Source: RGIG9041 sp045541455 (lineage in GTDB: Bacteria; Bacillota; Clostridia; Oscillospirales; QAKW01). From it: a stretch of DNA of 60,914 nucleotides. The DNA lies in NCBI GenBank assembly GCA_045541455.1, contig JAZQJA010000049.1:1-60914 (forward strand), read 5' to 3'. Made by a program: the position numbers and the translations under genes. Under the pieces are notes generated by a model, which searched no databases, had not been told where the DNA came from, and worked only from the letters and a program-made list of their open reading frames with translations. Of this stretch, positions 8,888 through 17,956 are shown piece by piece. How positions within the stretch are numbered: the stretch's first letter is position 1; each line of letters opens with the position of its first letter.

Positions 8888-9952
8888 ATGGCAAGTATTT
8901 TTGACAATCAGCTTTTAAGCGAATCGGATAAAAAGCGGATTGACGAACTTCAAAAGGCTTATAACCAAACTGATGATAAGTCACTCAAAGACGAAATTCA
9001 CAAGCGTGCTGAGAGTATACGCTATACATACGGTTACAGCGGCGGTGATGACGGCAGCAGATATGTGCCGATTAATGAAAGTGTTACCTCTGCGGCGGTA
9101 TCATCTGCCGATTATGCCAATGCGCAACGCCTTGCAGAGCAAAACCGACAGTCCAATTATCAAGAGCAAAAGCAAGCGGTGCAGCAAGCAGGTACTGACC
9201 GGTTGCGCGATGCGTATATTAAAAATATGCAGGATAAGTTGGGCCTTGCGCAAACGTTAAAGGCTGACGGAATTTCAGGCGGTGTTAGTGAAACTACCTA
9301 TGCAACTATTGATAATAATTACCGTATACTACGCGACGATATTTTAAGCGATACAGAGTCAGCCCAGCGTGAAATTGATAAAAGTGCTGCACAGTCTAAA
9401 TATGACAGTGATGTTAATATTGCCAAAAATGAATATGAGGCACTGCTTGACCGTGCCGACCGTCTTGATGCTGCTGAAAAAGAAAACTACCAGCGTGAAC
9501 AGGATGCACTTGAATGGAATTATCGTACAGAGCAAGATAAGTACCAAAAAGAGCAGGACAAAAAACAGTGGGATTATCAGGTTGCCAAGGATGAAAAAGA
9601 GTGGAATTATCAGCTTTCTCAAGATGCAAAAGAATGGGCACAGCGAGAAAAAGAATACCAGCTTGACGCACAAAAGGCGGCTCAAAGTGCATCTAACGCG
9701 CAAAAATCAAGTTATCAAAAACAGGTGTCAAATATTTTGACGCTTATTAAAAACGGATATTACAGTCCTGAGTTTGCCGAAATTTTAGGTATTGACGGTC
9801 TTACCAAAACCGATAACGGCAACGATGACGCTAAAGAGGCGGCGTGGAAACTCTTAAATAAAGGTGTTTATGACGAGTCATTCCCTGAACTTTTGGGCTA
9901 TACCGAAGATGTTTTGCGTGAGTATGCTGACAATGTGTTGTCCGGTTATTAA
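8888..9952 (+). CDS. Coiled-coil phage structural protein, last gene of the operon
   Basis: I chose ATG 8888 behind GAGGAGGAAATTTA; the longer in-frame start at 8807 runs through the nozzle gene and lacks a ribosome binding site. The 354 residues are Gln/Lys/Glu-rich and almost wholly helical. Between about 195 and 270 there are degenerate tandem repeats with the pattern EWNYRxEQD-x-YQKEQDKKQWDYQ. Similar W-x-Y heptad proteins occur as minor virion or ejection proteins, so a role in DNA ejection is plausible. I do not recognise a named family. No tail spike gene follows; the next gene is a host vitamin B6 gene 75 bp away. Confidence 0.6.
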   Translation: MASIFDNQLLSESDKKRIDELQKAYNQTDDKSLKDEIHKRAESIRYTYGYSGGDDGSRYVPINESVTSAAVSSADYANAQRLAEQNRQSNYQEQKQAVQQAGTDRLRDAYIKNMQDKLGLAQTLKADGISGGVSETTYATIDNNYRILRDDILSDTESAQREIDKSAAQSKYDSDVNIAKNEYEALLDRADRLDAAEKENYQREQDALEWNYRTEQDKYQKEQDKKQWDYQVAKDEKEWNYQLSQDAKEWAQREKEYQLDAQKAAQSASNAQKSSYQKQVSNILTLIKNGYYSPEFAEILGIDGLTKTDNGNDDAKEAAWKLLNKGVYDESFPELLGYTEDVLREYADNVLSGY

Positions 9953-10026
9953 GGTGGTAAAACTATTGAAAAGACAGAATTGATGTGATATATTAATTAT
10001 ATATATTTATTATGCGGAGGGATTAA

Positions 10027-10866
10027 ATGAAACGCGCGGCACTAATAAACGACTTGTCGGGAATAGGCAGGTGCTCAATTACAGTTGCGTTACCGATAAT
10101 GTCGGCGCTTGGGTATGAGTGTGCGGTTTTACCCACCGCAATTCTGTCAAACCATACCGCGTTTGATAAATTTACTTTTGTAGATTTTACTGATAATATG
10201 CATGAATATATGGATTGCTGGCAAGCGCTTGATGCACGGTTTGATGTGGTATACAGCGGTTTTTTAGGGTCGGAGCATCAGATTGATATAACGCTTGAGT
10301 TTATGTCGCGTTTTGGAAAAGATGCACTTAAAGTGGTAGATCCGGTGATGGGTGATGACGGAAAAATTTACTCAACCTGCACAGACGCACTTTTGTCGCA
10401 CATGCGCAGGCTTGTAAAAAATGCCGATGTTATAACACCAAATCTTACAGAGTTATGTGTGCTGTGCGGTGAGAAATATCCTCAAAACATAACGCTTGAC
10501 GGCGTTGCAGACTTGTGTAAAAGACTGTATGAAAAAGGTCCGTACGACATTGTTGTTACAGGTCTTGAAAGCAGTGTTGTAAGTGACTGTCCGCAAAACA
10601 AAATATCAAACCTTGTATTTGAAAACGGCAAGTCTGTGCTTGTATCAAACGAAAAAGTACCGTTTTTATACTGTGGTACAGGCGATGTGTTTGCCAGTGT
10701 TTTGTGTGGTGTGCTTGCCAATACCGGCAGCCTTGTGAAATCTGTTAAAACAGCGGCAGATTTTGTTGAAACCTGCACAAAATCAACCTATGAAAACGGC
10801 GGACAAAAACTGTTTGGTATACAGTTTGAAGATAAAATGCATATATTAACGGAGCTTTGTAAATGA
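10027..10866 (+). CDS. pdxY: Pyridoxal/pyridoxamine kinase (PfkB/ribokinase fold)
   Basis: This 279-residue protein has PdxK/PdxY features: N-terminal NDLSGIGRCS substrate loop, VVDPVMGDDG, DVITPNLTE, and the C-terminal anion-hole/catalytic motif CGTGDVFASV. It phosphorylates pyridoxal, pyridoxine or pyridoxamine with ATP in the cytoplasm to make pyridoxal phosphate vitamers. The ECF S-component gene overlaps it by 4 bp, so salvage kinase and uptake are coupled. Bacterial members differ in vitamer preference, hence the symbol is approximate. Confidence 0.88.
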   Translation: MKRAALINDLSGIGRCSITVALPIMSALGYECAVLPTAILSNHTAFDKFTFVDFTDNMHEYMDCWQALDARFDVVYSGFLGSEHQIDITLEFMSRFGKDALKVVDPVMGDDGKIYSTCTDALLSHMRRLVKNADVITPNLTELCVLCGEKYPQNITLDGVADLCKRLYEKGPYDIVVTGLESSVVSDCPQNKISNLVFENGKSVLVSNEKVPFLYCGTGDVFASVLCGVLANTGSLVKSVKTAADFVETCTKSTYENGGQKLFGIQFEDKMHILTELCK

Positions 10867-11387
10867 AAAAACAGATAATCTCAGATATTATTAAAACACT
10901 TATCTATGCGGCACTTGTGCTGGCAGTGTCACTTACGGGAGCGGTGACACCGCTTGGCGACGGCGCATATATTCACCTTGGCGATGCCATGATTTATGCG
11001 GCGGTGATTTTGGTGCCAATAAAAATATGTATGCCTGCAGCGGTAATAGGCTCGGTATTGGCAGATTTAATGCTTGGAAGTTATAATTACATTTTGTTTA
11101 CTGCTATTATAAAGGCTTTGACGGTACTGTTTGCGTTTTGGGTTTCCAAAAAGAGTGATAAACCGGCGGTGCAGGATTTACTTATAAGTTTGTCGGGTAT
11201 TGTTACTGTTTTAGGTTATTTTATCGCAGAGCTTGTGCTTGGCTTTTTAAAGGGCGATGCCTTTGGTTTTGCAACAGAACTTATTATGTATAATACTTTG
11301 CAGGCACTGGCATGTGCTGCTTTATATATGATTGTTTCGGGATTTATCCGAATGTTTATTTCAAAAAAGGAACAGATAAAACAATAA
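10863..11387 (+). CDS. ECF transporter S-component, predicted vitamin B6 uptake
   Basis: This 174-residue membrane protein has about six hydrophobic segments and the Gly/Asp-rich loop after helix 1 (GAVTPLGDGAYIHLGD) seen in ECF-type substrate-binding S-components. Translational coupling to the pyridoxal kinase (ATGA overlap) supports a pyridoxal/pyridoxine substrate, as for the PdxU-type group. It has no ATPase or T-component beside it, so it probably shares an energising EcfAA'T module encoded elsewhere. Substrate is inferred from context. Confidence 0.78.
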   Translation: MKKQIISDIIKTLIYAALVLAVSLTGAVTPLGDGAYIHLGDAMIYAAVILVPIKICMPAAVIGSVLADLMLGSYNYILFTAIIKALTVLFAFWVSKKSDKPAVQDLLISLSGIVTVLGYFIAELVLGFLKGDAFGFATELIMYNTLQALACAALYMIVSGFIRMFISKKEQIKQ

Positions 11388-11405
11388 TAAGAGGAGGTTT
11401 GATTT

Positions 11406-13235
11406 ATGCCACCACGTCCTTATGGTTCGCGGCAGGGAATGGGCAGAACGCTTACTGATGAAGAAAAGCAAAATATGCCCAAAATCACCAAAGCCCTTAT
11501 AAAGCGTATACTGTCGTATCTTTCTCCGTATAAATTACATCTGTTTATTGTTTTTGTCGCAATTGTAATATCTTCGGTTCTGGGTGTTATGCCGAGTATG
11601 CTGACAGGTAAAATGATTGATGACGGCCTTTACGGTAAAAACCTTGCGGTGTTGATACAACTTATACTCACTTCGCTTTTTGTGCTAATTTTATCAAACC
11701 TTATCAGCATTGTTGAAACGTACATAAATACATGGGTTGCACAACACATTTCGTTTGATATGAAAAATCAAATGTATGCGCACCTTCAAAAAATGCCTCA
11801 AAGCTTTTTTACATCGAATATGCAAGGCGACATCATAACTCGTATGACAAGTGACATAAACGGTGTGCAAAGCGTTATTGCGGGCACAATGGCGAGCATT
11901 TTTTCTAATGTGTGTACCATTGTTGTAACACTTGTTGCGCTGTTTGAAAAGAATTGGATTTTGGCACTCGTCGGCGCAAGCCTTGTGCCGTTTTTGACAA
12001 TACCGTCAACCATTGTCGGAAAAAAACGCTGGAAACTTGCCACGCAAAGCCAAGAGCAGTCGGACAAATTAAACCAAATACTAAATGAAACGCTGTCGGT
12101 AAGCGGACAACAGCTTACAAAGATATACACTCGCGAAAAAGAGGATCTTAAAAACTACCGTAAAGTAAGTTTTGAGTGTATGCGTCTTAGAATTAAAGAG
12201 CGTATGGTAGGTATGTGGTTTTGGCGTGCCATGAACATATTTACAAGCATGGGTCCGCTTTTAATCTATCTGCTTGGCGGTGTGCTTATAATTGCAGTTG
12301 GTGATACCGACCTGTCTGTCGGTGACATTACCGTTATGGTAACTCTTTTAAACCGTCTTTACAGACCTATTGACCAACTTTTAAATATTCACGTAGATAT
12401 TGTACGGTCAATGGCGCTGTTTAACCGTATATTTGAATATTTCGATTTGCCTATCGAAATACAATCACCAAAAAACGCAAAACAGCTTAGTAATGCGCGC
12501 GGTGAAATTGAATTTAAAAATGTGCACTTCAGTTATAACCCCGAAAAAGAGATTTTACGCGGTATAAGTTTCAAATTGACACCGGGGAAAACAACTGCAC
12601 TTGTCGGAACGTCCGGCGCAGGTAAGTCGACAATTTCGTGGATGATACCGCGCTTTTACGATGTAAGTGCGGGCGAGGTGCTGTTTGACGGTGTTAATGT
12701 AAAAGAACTCGAACTGGAGTCGCTTAGGAAAAATATAGGTGTTGTGACGCAGGAGAGTTATCTGTTTAACGCAACTGTGCGTGAAAACCTGTTATTTGCA
12801 AAACCTGATGCAACAGACGATGAAATTATAAATGCTTGCAAAGATGCTAATATACATGATTTTATTATGAGTCTGCCGGATGGGTATGATACCCTTGTAG
12901 GCAACCGTGGTTTTAAACTTTCGGGCGGTGAAAAACAACGCGTGTCGATTGCACGGGCAATTCTTAAAAACCCCACGATGCTGATTCTTGATGAGGCGAC
13001 AAGTTCTCTTGACAGTATAAGTGAGTATGCAATTCAGCAAGCGCTTGTGCCGTTGCTTAAAGGACGGACAAGTCTGGTTATTGCCCACCGATTGTCTACC
13101 ATTATGGCGGCAGATGAAATTCTTGTGATTAAAGACGGCATTATTGCCGAGCGGGGCACTCACAGTGAACTTTTAGAAATTGACGGCACTTACAAAATGT
13201 TGTATGAAACTCAGTTTCATCACGAAACGAAATAG
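11406..13235 (+). CDS. ABC exporter half-transporter (permease-ATPase fusion)
   Basis: This 609-residue protein has six membrane helices in the first 340 residues, then an ABC ATPase with Walker A GTSGAGKST, a Q-loop, signature LSGGEKQR, and Walker B MLILDEATSSLD with the catalytic Glu present. All motifs are intact, so a homodimer would have two active sites. The N-terminus carries a polar PPRPYGSRQGMG extension before the first helix. It stands alone after the vitamin B6 pair with its own GAGGAGG site and a terminator behind it. Substrate unknown; lipid, peptide or drug are all possible. Confidence 0.85.
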   Translation: MPPRPYGSRQGMGRTLTDEEKQNMPKITKALIKRILSYLSPYKLHLFIVFVAIVISSVLGVMPSMLTGKMIDDGLYGKNLAVLIQLILTSLFVLILSNLISIVETYINTWVAQHISFDMKNQMYAHLQKMPQSFFTSNMQGDIITRMTSDINGVQSVIAGTMASIFSNVCTIVVTLVALFEKNWILALVGASLVPFLTIPSTIVGKKRWKLATQSQEQSDKLNQILNETLSVSGQQLTKIYTREKEDLKNYRKVSFECMRLRIKERMVGMWFWRAMNIFTSMGPLLIYLLGGVLIIAVGDTDLSVGDITVMVTLLNRLYRPIDQLLNIHVDIVRSMALFNRIFEYFDLPIEIQSPKNAKQLSNARGEIEFKNVHFSYNPEKEILRGISFKLTPGKTTALVGTSGAGKSTISWMIPRFYDVSAGEVLFDGVNVKELELESLRKNIGVVTQESYLFNATVRENLLFAKPDATDDEIINACKDANIHDFIMSLPDGYDTLVGNRGFKLSGGEKQRVSIARAILKNPTMLILDEATSSLDSISEYAIQQALVPLLKGRTSLVIAHRLSTIMAADEILVIKDGIIAERGTHSELLEIDGTYKMLYETQFHHETK

Positions 13236-13236
13236 G

Positions 13237-13268
13237 TAAAAGGCACCTTTTTAAAAAGGCGCCTTTTA
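13237..13268 (+). terminator. Terminator after the ABC exporter gene
   Basis: TAAAAGGC and GCCTTTTA close a stem with inner CCTTTTT/AAAAAGG pairing. The A/T flanks allow bidirectional use, but it directly follows the exporter stop. Confidence 0.7.
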
Positions 13269-13353
13269 TACCTTAAATTAGCTTTATTGACTTATTGAAA
13301 TAATATAAGATATACTATATAATGAACTCAATAATTGAAAGAGGGAAAATACT

Positions 13354-14154
13354 ATTAACAGTTTTTATTTTGACAATACAAACGGCGTTACTACTTTGCG
13401 TTGTAAAGCGCTTGACGAATGCGGCTTTAAAAAGCATTGTTTTACAACCCGTCTTGGCGGTGTGAGTGAGGGGCATTTGTCACAACTCAATCTTTCTTTT
13501 TCGAGGGAAAAACGCGAAAATGTTTTAGAAAATTACCGTCGTGTTGCAAAAGCGGTTGGGTTTTCAGGCACTTTTGCCCTTACTGACCAGCAACATACCG
13601 ACATTGTCAAAAAAATTGACAAAGAGTATGATTCTCGCGGTTTTATAATGGCAGACAGTGCGGTAGACGGACTTATTACCGATAAAAATGGCGTGTGTCT
13701 TACGGTGTTTATTGCCGATTGTGTGCCTGTTATAATTGCCGACCCTGTAAAACGCGCTGTGGCGTGCGTTCATTCTGGTTGGCGCTCGACTGCTAAAAAA
13801 ATCACCAAAAATGCAATAGAAATGATGTCGCGAGAATACGGTTCAAACCCACGTGACCTTGTGTGCGCAATCGGTCCGTGTATCAACTTGTGTTGTTATG
13901 AGGTGGGTCAGGATGTGTTTGACAGTTTTTGTATGTTAGATGCAAATGCGAAATCATTTTTTAAGGCAAAGGCGGACGGCAAGTATATGCTTGATTTAAA
14001 CAGTGCAAACTGTGCTGTGCTTGAACAAGCAGGCGTTTTAAAATCCAATATCCATATAAGTTATGAGTGTACTTTTTGTAAAAGTGATTTGTATTTTTCA
14101 CACAGGGCTACGAAAGGGCTTCGCGGAAACCTTGCCGCGATGATTGAAATATGA
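13354..14154 (+). CDS. YfiH/YlmD-type laccase-domain protein, probable ATT start
   Basis: Cu-oxidase_4/DUF152 family protein of about 266 residues. It shows the family zinc-site motifs: H-x-D (QQHTDIV), the ADCVPV block, CVHSGWR and the GPCI...CCYEV segment. Characterised relatives act on purine nucleosides (adenosine deaminase/phosphorylase activity). No ATG lies near the 5' end. GAGGG at 13341-13345 is spaced 8 bases from ATT at 13354, which would give M-NSFYFDNTNG; the in-frame TTG at 13396 has no ribosome binding site. The stop overlaps the next gene's ATG. Start choice is inferred. Confidence 0.85.
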   Translation: MNSFYFDNTNGVTTLRCKALDECGFKKHCFTTRLGGVSEGHLSQLNLSFSREKRENVLENYRRVAKAVGFSGTFALTDQQHTDIVKKIDKEYDSRGFIMADSAVDGLITDKNGVCLTVFIADCVPVIIADPVKRAVACVHSGWRSTAKKITKNAIEMMSREYGSNPRDLVCAIGPCINLCCYEVGQDVFDSFCMLDANAKSFFKAKADGKYMLDLNSANCAVLEQAGVLKSNIHISYECTFCKSDLYFSHRATKGLRGNLAAMIEI

Positions 14155-15629
14155 AAAAACGGTTGTTAATTTTATCTTTAATATGCTGTCTTTTTCTTTG
14201 CGGTTGTGAGGCTGATATTGTAAGTGATGACATATTGGGTGCTTATGTAGATACCGAAAACGAAGACGATGATAAAGTGAAGATGACTGATATTAAATTG
14301 CTTTATTATCCCGATATGGATACAAATCCAATCACTACCACCTGCTATGCCAATCACGAACTTCTTAAACTTGTTTATTCTCCGCTTATTCGTGTGGGGG
14401 AAAGTTTCAGGCCTTATTGCGAACTGGCTGAAGGGTATACGCTAAACGGCAACATACTTACAGTAACTTTGCGAAGCGGACTTGTGTTTTCCGACGGCAG
14501 TGCGGTCAGCTCGTCAGATGTTGTAAAGTCGGTAAAATCGGTGCTGGCAAATACCCAGTCGCCTTATTATAACGCGGTGTCTGCTTTTTCTAAGTATTAC
14601 GCAAGCGATGATAAAACAATAGTGTTTGAATTAAAATCTAATGATATAGATGCACCTGCTTTGCTTGATATACCGATAATGAAAAACGGACAAAGCGGTA
14701 TTGGTTGCGGTGCCTATGCGTTTTCTGTTAAAAACGGTAAAAATGTACTTGTTGCAAACGAAAAGTATTTTAAAACGCCTAGTGTTTCGCAAATAACGCT
14801 TGTTGAAACAAAGTCGGATAAATATTTGTCTTCTCTGTTTTCAATGGGAGAACTTGATGTTATATCTGTTGCGGGCTATGATGATTTGTCACTTATATCA
14901 CTTCGTGATTATACGCCTGTTACAAGCCTTTCAAATAATTTTATATATATCGGGCTTAATTTTAATAATCCTGTATTTGCTGATGTAAATGTACGAAAAG
15001 CAATATCGGTATGTATTGACCGTGATAAAATAGCACAAGGCTCGCTTGTAAACCTTGTAAAATCAACCGTGTATCCTTTTAATCCTGATTGGTACAGAAT
15101 GAAGGTGTATAATGTTGATGCAAACCCGTCTTATACAAATTCCGAAATCCAAAATGCAGTCAATTTACTTAAGGACAAACCTTTAAAATTAGCCGTGCCT
15201 AAAAACAGTGATATTCGGCTGACGGTAGCAAACGAACTTGTAACGCGCTTTAACGAACTGGGTCTTACGCTTGAACTTATAGAACTTGAAAGTGCAGAAT
15301 ACACTACGGCAGTTACAAGCGGTAACTATGAACTATACCTTGGCGAAACGGCAATATCACGCACAATGGACCCGACATATCTGTATTCAACTAACGGTAA
15401 AATGAATTATACCGGTTTTAGTAATTTGCAATTGGACAGCCATTTTGAAAAATTTAAGTCAGGTGAGACAGGTTTTGACACCTATCTGGATGCTTTTTAT
15501 GAGTCTATGCCTGTAATTCCTTTGTTTTTCAGAAAAAATGTTATGTACTGCGCAAGCGGTATTAGTGGTTTTACGCAACTGTCGCCGTGGAATTCGCTTG
15601 GTGATATTACAACTGTTATGTTAAAATAA
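14151..15629 (+). CDS. Peptide/solute-binding lipoprotein (SBP family 5)
   Basis: The 492-residue product begins with a lipoprotein signal (LLILSLICCLFLCGC, lipobox Cys19). It has extracytoplasmic SBP_bac_5 features, including LTVTLRSGLVFSDGSAVSSSDVV near residues 105-125 and the repeated FNNPVFADVNVRKAIS block. Such proteins capture peptides or similar solutes for an ABC importer. No permease or ATPase genes are adjacent: it overlaps the YfiH-like gene by 4 bp and ends at a terminator. It may feed a distant importer or act as a sensor. Confidence 0.82.
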   Translation: MKKRLLILSLICCLFLCGCEADIVSDDILGAYVDTENEDDDKVKMTDIKLLYYPDMDTNPITTTCYANHELLKLVYSPLIRVGESFRPYCELAEGYTLNGNILTVTLRSGLVFSDGSAVSSSDVVKSVKSVLANTQSPYYNAVSAFSKYYASDDKTIVFELKSNDIDAPALLDIPIMKNGQSGIGCGAYAFSVKNGKNVLVANEKYFKTPSVSQITLVETKSDKYLSSLFSMGELDVISVAGYDDLSLISLRDYTPVTSLSNNFIYIGLNFNNPVFADVNVRKAISVCIDRDKIAQGSLVNLVKSTVYPFNPDWYRMKVYNVDANPSYTNSEIQNAVNLLKDKPLKLAVPKNSDIRLTVANELVTRFNELGLTLELIELESAEYTTAVTSGNYELYLGETAISRTMDPTYLYSTNGKMNYTGFSNLQLDSHFEKFKSGETGFDTYLDAFYESMPVIPLFFRKNVMYCASGISGFTQLSPWNSLGDITTVMLK

Positions 15630-15630
15630 C

Positions 15631-15658
15631 CTGCGCAAAAACGCGCAGGTTATTTTTT
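15631..15658 (+). terminator. Terminator between convergent genes
   Basis: CCTGCGC and GCGCAGG form a stem with loop AAAAAC, followed by TTATTTTTT. It ends the solute-binding gene; the convergent DUF378 gene stops just beyond it. Confidence 0.8.
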
Positions 15659-15679
15659 GTGTTCCGTCTTAAGAACACA

Positions 15680-15904
15680 TCATTCGTGGTCGTCTGCCAT
15701 GAGGTTGTCTTGGGGCACGATCCTTTTGAACAATATCGATATTGCCCAAAGTCCTGCAAGACCTACAAGAGTGAAGATAATTCGGCTGACAAGTGAATCT
15801 GTACCGCCGAAAAGAAAGCCTACAATATCAAACTTGAAAAGGCCTATACTGCCCCAGTTGATTGCACCGATGACCACAAGACTAAGCGCCAGCTTATCTA
15901 ACAT
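15680..15904 (-). CDS. DUF378 small membrane protein
   Basis: These 74 residues contain two transmembrane helices (about 3-22 and 38-60) with the DUF378 signature AINWGSIGLF and a GLAGLW turn. The family is widespread in Firmicutes and has no assigned function. The ribosome binding site GGAGAGATG overlaps the start region. It is monocistronic, transcribed away from the following large gene, and shares the terminator at 15631-15658. Confidence 0.85.
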   Translation of the reverse strand: MLDKLALSLVVIGAINWGSIGLFKFDIVGFLFGGTDSLVSRIIFTLVGLAGLWAISILFKRIVPQDNLMADDHE

Positions 15905-16051
15905 TTATTCATCTCTCCTTCGGGCTCAAAAATATATTGCCCGTTTTTAAAATCATTATTCGTAAAAATATTAAATTTATAAAACTATTTAAAATTAAAA
16001 ACGAATGTGGTATAATCATAATGTATAACTTTGTAAAGGAATTATAAGCAG

Positions 16052-17956
16052 TTGAAAAAAATAATTCAAAAATTTAATGACCTACGTTACAGAAAACGGC
16101 TTTTGAAATTTGTAACGGTTAATATACGTTTGGCTTTTCGCAAAACGCTTCGTTTTTTAAACAGTAAAAGTTTGCACAGTGCGCTTAAAAGCGTGCCTGC
16201 AGTGATGAGTTATATAAGTGCGTTGCTTATTGCTTTGCTAATAACATCTGTTTGCCTTTTTGCAAAATATGTTTCACCTTTATTTGATAGTGATACTGCA
16301 ATAACACGCCGCCTTACAATGACAGCGTTTGACAGCAATGTTCCTTATCTTCGCACACTTGCTGCTTTTGGTTCGTCAAACCGTATTCAAGTGACTTTGC
16401 AAACCGAAACCGAAAACTATATCCGTCCTCGCGGTGTTGGGCTTGACAGAGGTAATGTCAATATAATTTTGACATTTTCAGACGGTAAAACAACAGAGTA
16501 TACTCTGAATAATTCAAATTACGATAACTTTGAAAGCGGTATGACCGATACCTTTACGCTTATTCTTCCTTTCGGTTACACACCGTTTGATATTACCGAA
16601 TATACATTGAGTGTGTTGCCCGATATAAATAATAAGTATGACCAGTGGCATTGCAAATGGGCGCGCGTTTATTTTATGCTTGGTAATAAACAGGTAATGC
16701 TTGCAAAAGAAGCATGGGAACAAACGGCGGTGTTTGGTGACGGTGAAAATGCAGTGCGTAAGTCCACCCTTGAAATAGCACACAAGGACAATCAGGCATA
16801 TAGCAGAACTGTCAAACTGTATTCGTATTATCTGTCGCTTGCAAAGGCAGGTATGACAGAGTTTATAAATGCCGAACTTAAATCAGATGCCCTTAATGCA
16901 TTGTCGGTAAACGGTGGGAAATACCTCTGGCTTGATATTGAAACAGTTGATATTGAAATTCAAAACGATATTTTAACCTATTATACAAAAGGTGTAAAAA
17001 TTGCCGAAAACGACTCGCTTGACTACGATGGCAGACTGTTTTTAGATGTTACTTTCTATACCGCCAAAGATGACGGCAGTTATACAGAAAGTTATCTTCT
17101 CGATACACTTGGTACAGACGACTTTGAACTTGGCACAAGCTCGGTTTTCCAACTTGAAATGCCAAACGGTTTGTGCGTGTTTGATATAAGTGAAATGTCA
17201 CTTCGCGTTGAAAATCCGTATGATTCGTGGGCACCGCGGTTTATTCGCATATATATCAAACCCGATTATGCCGAAAAACTTGAAATTGCCCGCCTTAATA
17301 ATGTAATGCTGATAAATGATTACTCAACTCCGATATTTTTTAAAAATCTGCTTGATACAAATATTGCATTTGATTTGTCAGCAAAGTTTGCAATTTCAAG
17401 TGTTGTAAAACGCCAGTTTGAACAAAATAATGGTTTCACCCTTGGCGAATCGGCAGATAATATGTATTTTAAAAGCCAAAGCTTTTTTGACCGCCAGCTA
17501 ATGTTTTACGATAAAATAACAGAACTCTATTCAAAAGATGCGTATACACCAATCCCCGAACCTGCACCTCAACCTGAGGTACAACCTCAACCCGAACCTG
17601 AGGCACAGCCCGACAATCAAACACCCGATGACACACCGGTAGACACACCGGTAGACACACCGGTCGACACACCCGCCGATACACCGGTCGACACACCCGC
17701 CGATACACCTGCCGATACACCTGCCGATACACCCGTGGACACACCGGTCGACACGCCCGTGGATACACCTACCGATACACCTGTTGACACACCTGCCGAT
17801 ACACCGGTCGATACACCCGTGGACACACCGGTTGACACACCCGTGGACACACCGGTCGACACGCCCGCCGATACACCGGTGGATACGCCTGTTGACACAC
17901 CTACCGATGCACCTGCAGACGAACCCAATTGGGATTGGGAGGTAGAAGAGGTATGA
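16052..17956 (+). CDS. Membrane-anchored protein with two PLAT-like repeats and a DTPx repeat tail
   Basis: This 634-residue protein uses a TTG start behind AAAGGA. One transmembrane helix lies at about 53-75. Two duplicated segments, near residues 155-215 and 350-410, share the pattern F-E-x-G-x-x-x-x-F-x-L...F-D-I-x-E-x-x-L...W and resemble PLAT/LH2 beta-sandwiches; this resemblance is my reading, not a search result. The tail has a PQPEVQPQPEPEAQP linker, then 24 tetrapeptides DTP(V/A/T), ending in an acidic Trp-containing peptide. The product probably sits on the outer face with the repeat as a wall-spanning stalk. The lipoprotein gene overlaps its stop (ATGA). Confidence 0.6.
   Translation: MKKIIQKFNDLRYRKRLLKFVTVNIRLAFRKTLRFLNSKSLHSALKSVPAVMSYISALLIALLITSVCLFAKYVSPLFDSDTAITRRLTMTAFDSNVPYLRTLAAFGSSNRIQVTLQTETENYIRPRGVGLDRGNVNIILTFSDGKTTEYTLNNSNYDNFESGMTDTFTLILPFGYTPFDITEYTLSVLPDINNKYDQWHCKWARVYFMLGNKQVMLAKEAWEQTAVFGDGENAVRKSTLEIAHKDNQAYSRTVKLYSYYLSLAKAGMTEFINAELKSDALNALSVNGGKYLWLDIETVDIEIQNDILTYYTKGVKIAENDSLDYDGRLFLDVTFYTAKDDGSYTESYLLDTLGTDDFELGTSSVFQLEMPNGLCVFDISEMSLRVENPYDSWAPRFIRIYIKPDYAEKLEIARLNNVMLINDYSTPIFFKNLLDTNIAFDLSAKFAISSVVKRQFEQNNGFTLGESADNMYFKSQSFFDRQLMFYDKITELYSKDAYTPIPEPAPQPEVQPQPEPEAQPDNQTPDDTPVDTPVDTPVDTPADTPVDTPADTPADTPADTPVDTPVDTPVDTPTDTPVDTPADTPVDTPVDTPVDTPVDTPVDTPADTPVDTPVDTPTDAPADEPNWDWEVEEV
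17630..17917 (+). repeat. 24 tandem 12-bp repeats coding DTPx
   Basis: A 288-bp run codes for 24 consecutive tetrapeptides, 23 beginning DTP and the last DAP. The fourth residue is V in most units, A or T in others. Third-position differences (GAC/GAT, CCG/CCC/CCT) break perfect identity, but blocks of several units are repeated nearly verbatim, which points to recent slippage or unequal recombination. Copy number is likely to vary between strains. Confidence 0.95.

Noticed and set aside
9359..9703. Hydrophobic minus-strand ORFs opposite the coiled-coil phage gene
   Set aside because: They are antisense readings of Lys/Glu-rich heptads and have no ribosome binding sites.
9953..10026. Right attachment site of a prophage
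   Set aside because: No sequence here repeats the 1-332 region; only an A/T-rich gap before the vitamin B6 kinase gene.
17617..17928. Minus-strand ORF of GVSTGVSA repeats resembling a collagen-like protein
   Set aside because: It is the antisense shadow of the DTPx repeats; the plus frame has the complete protein context.
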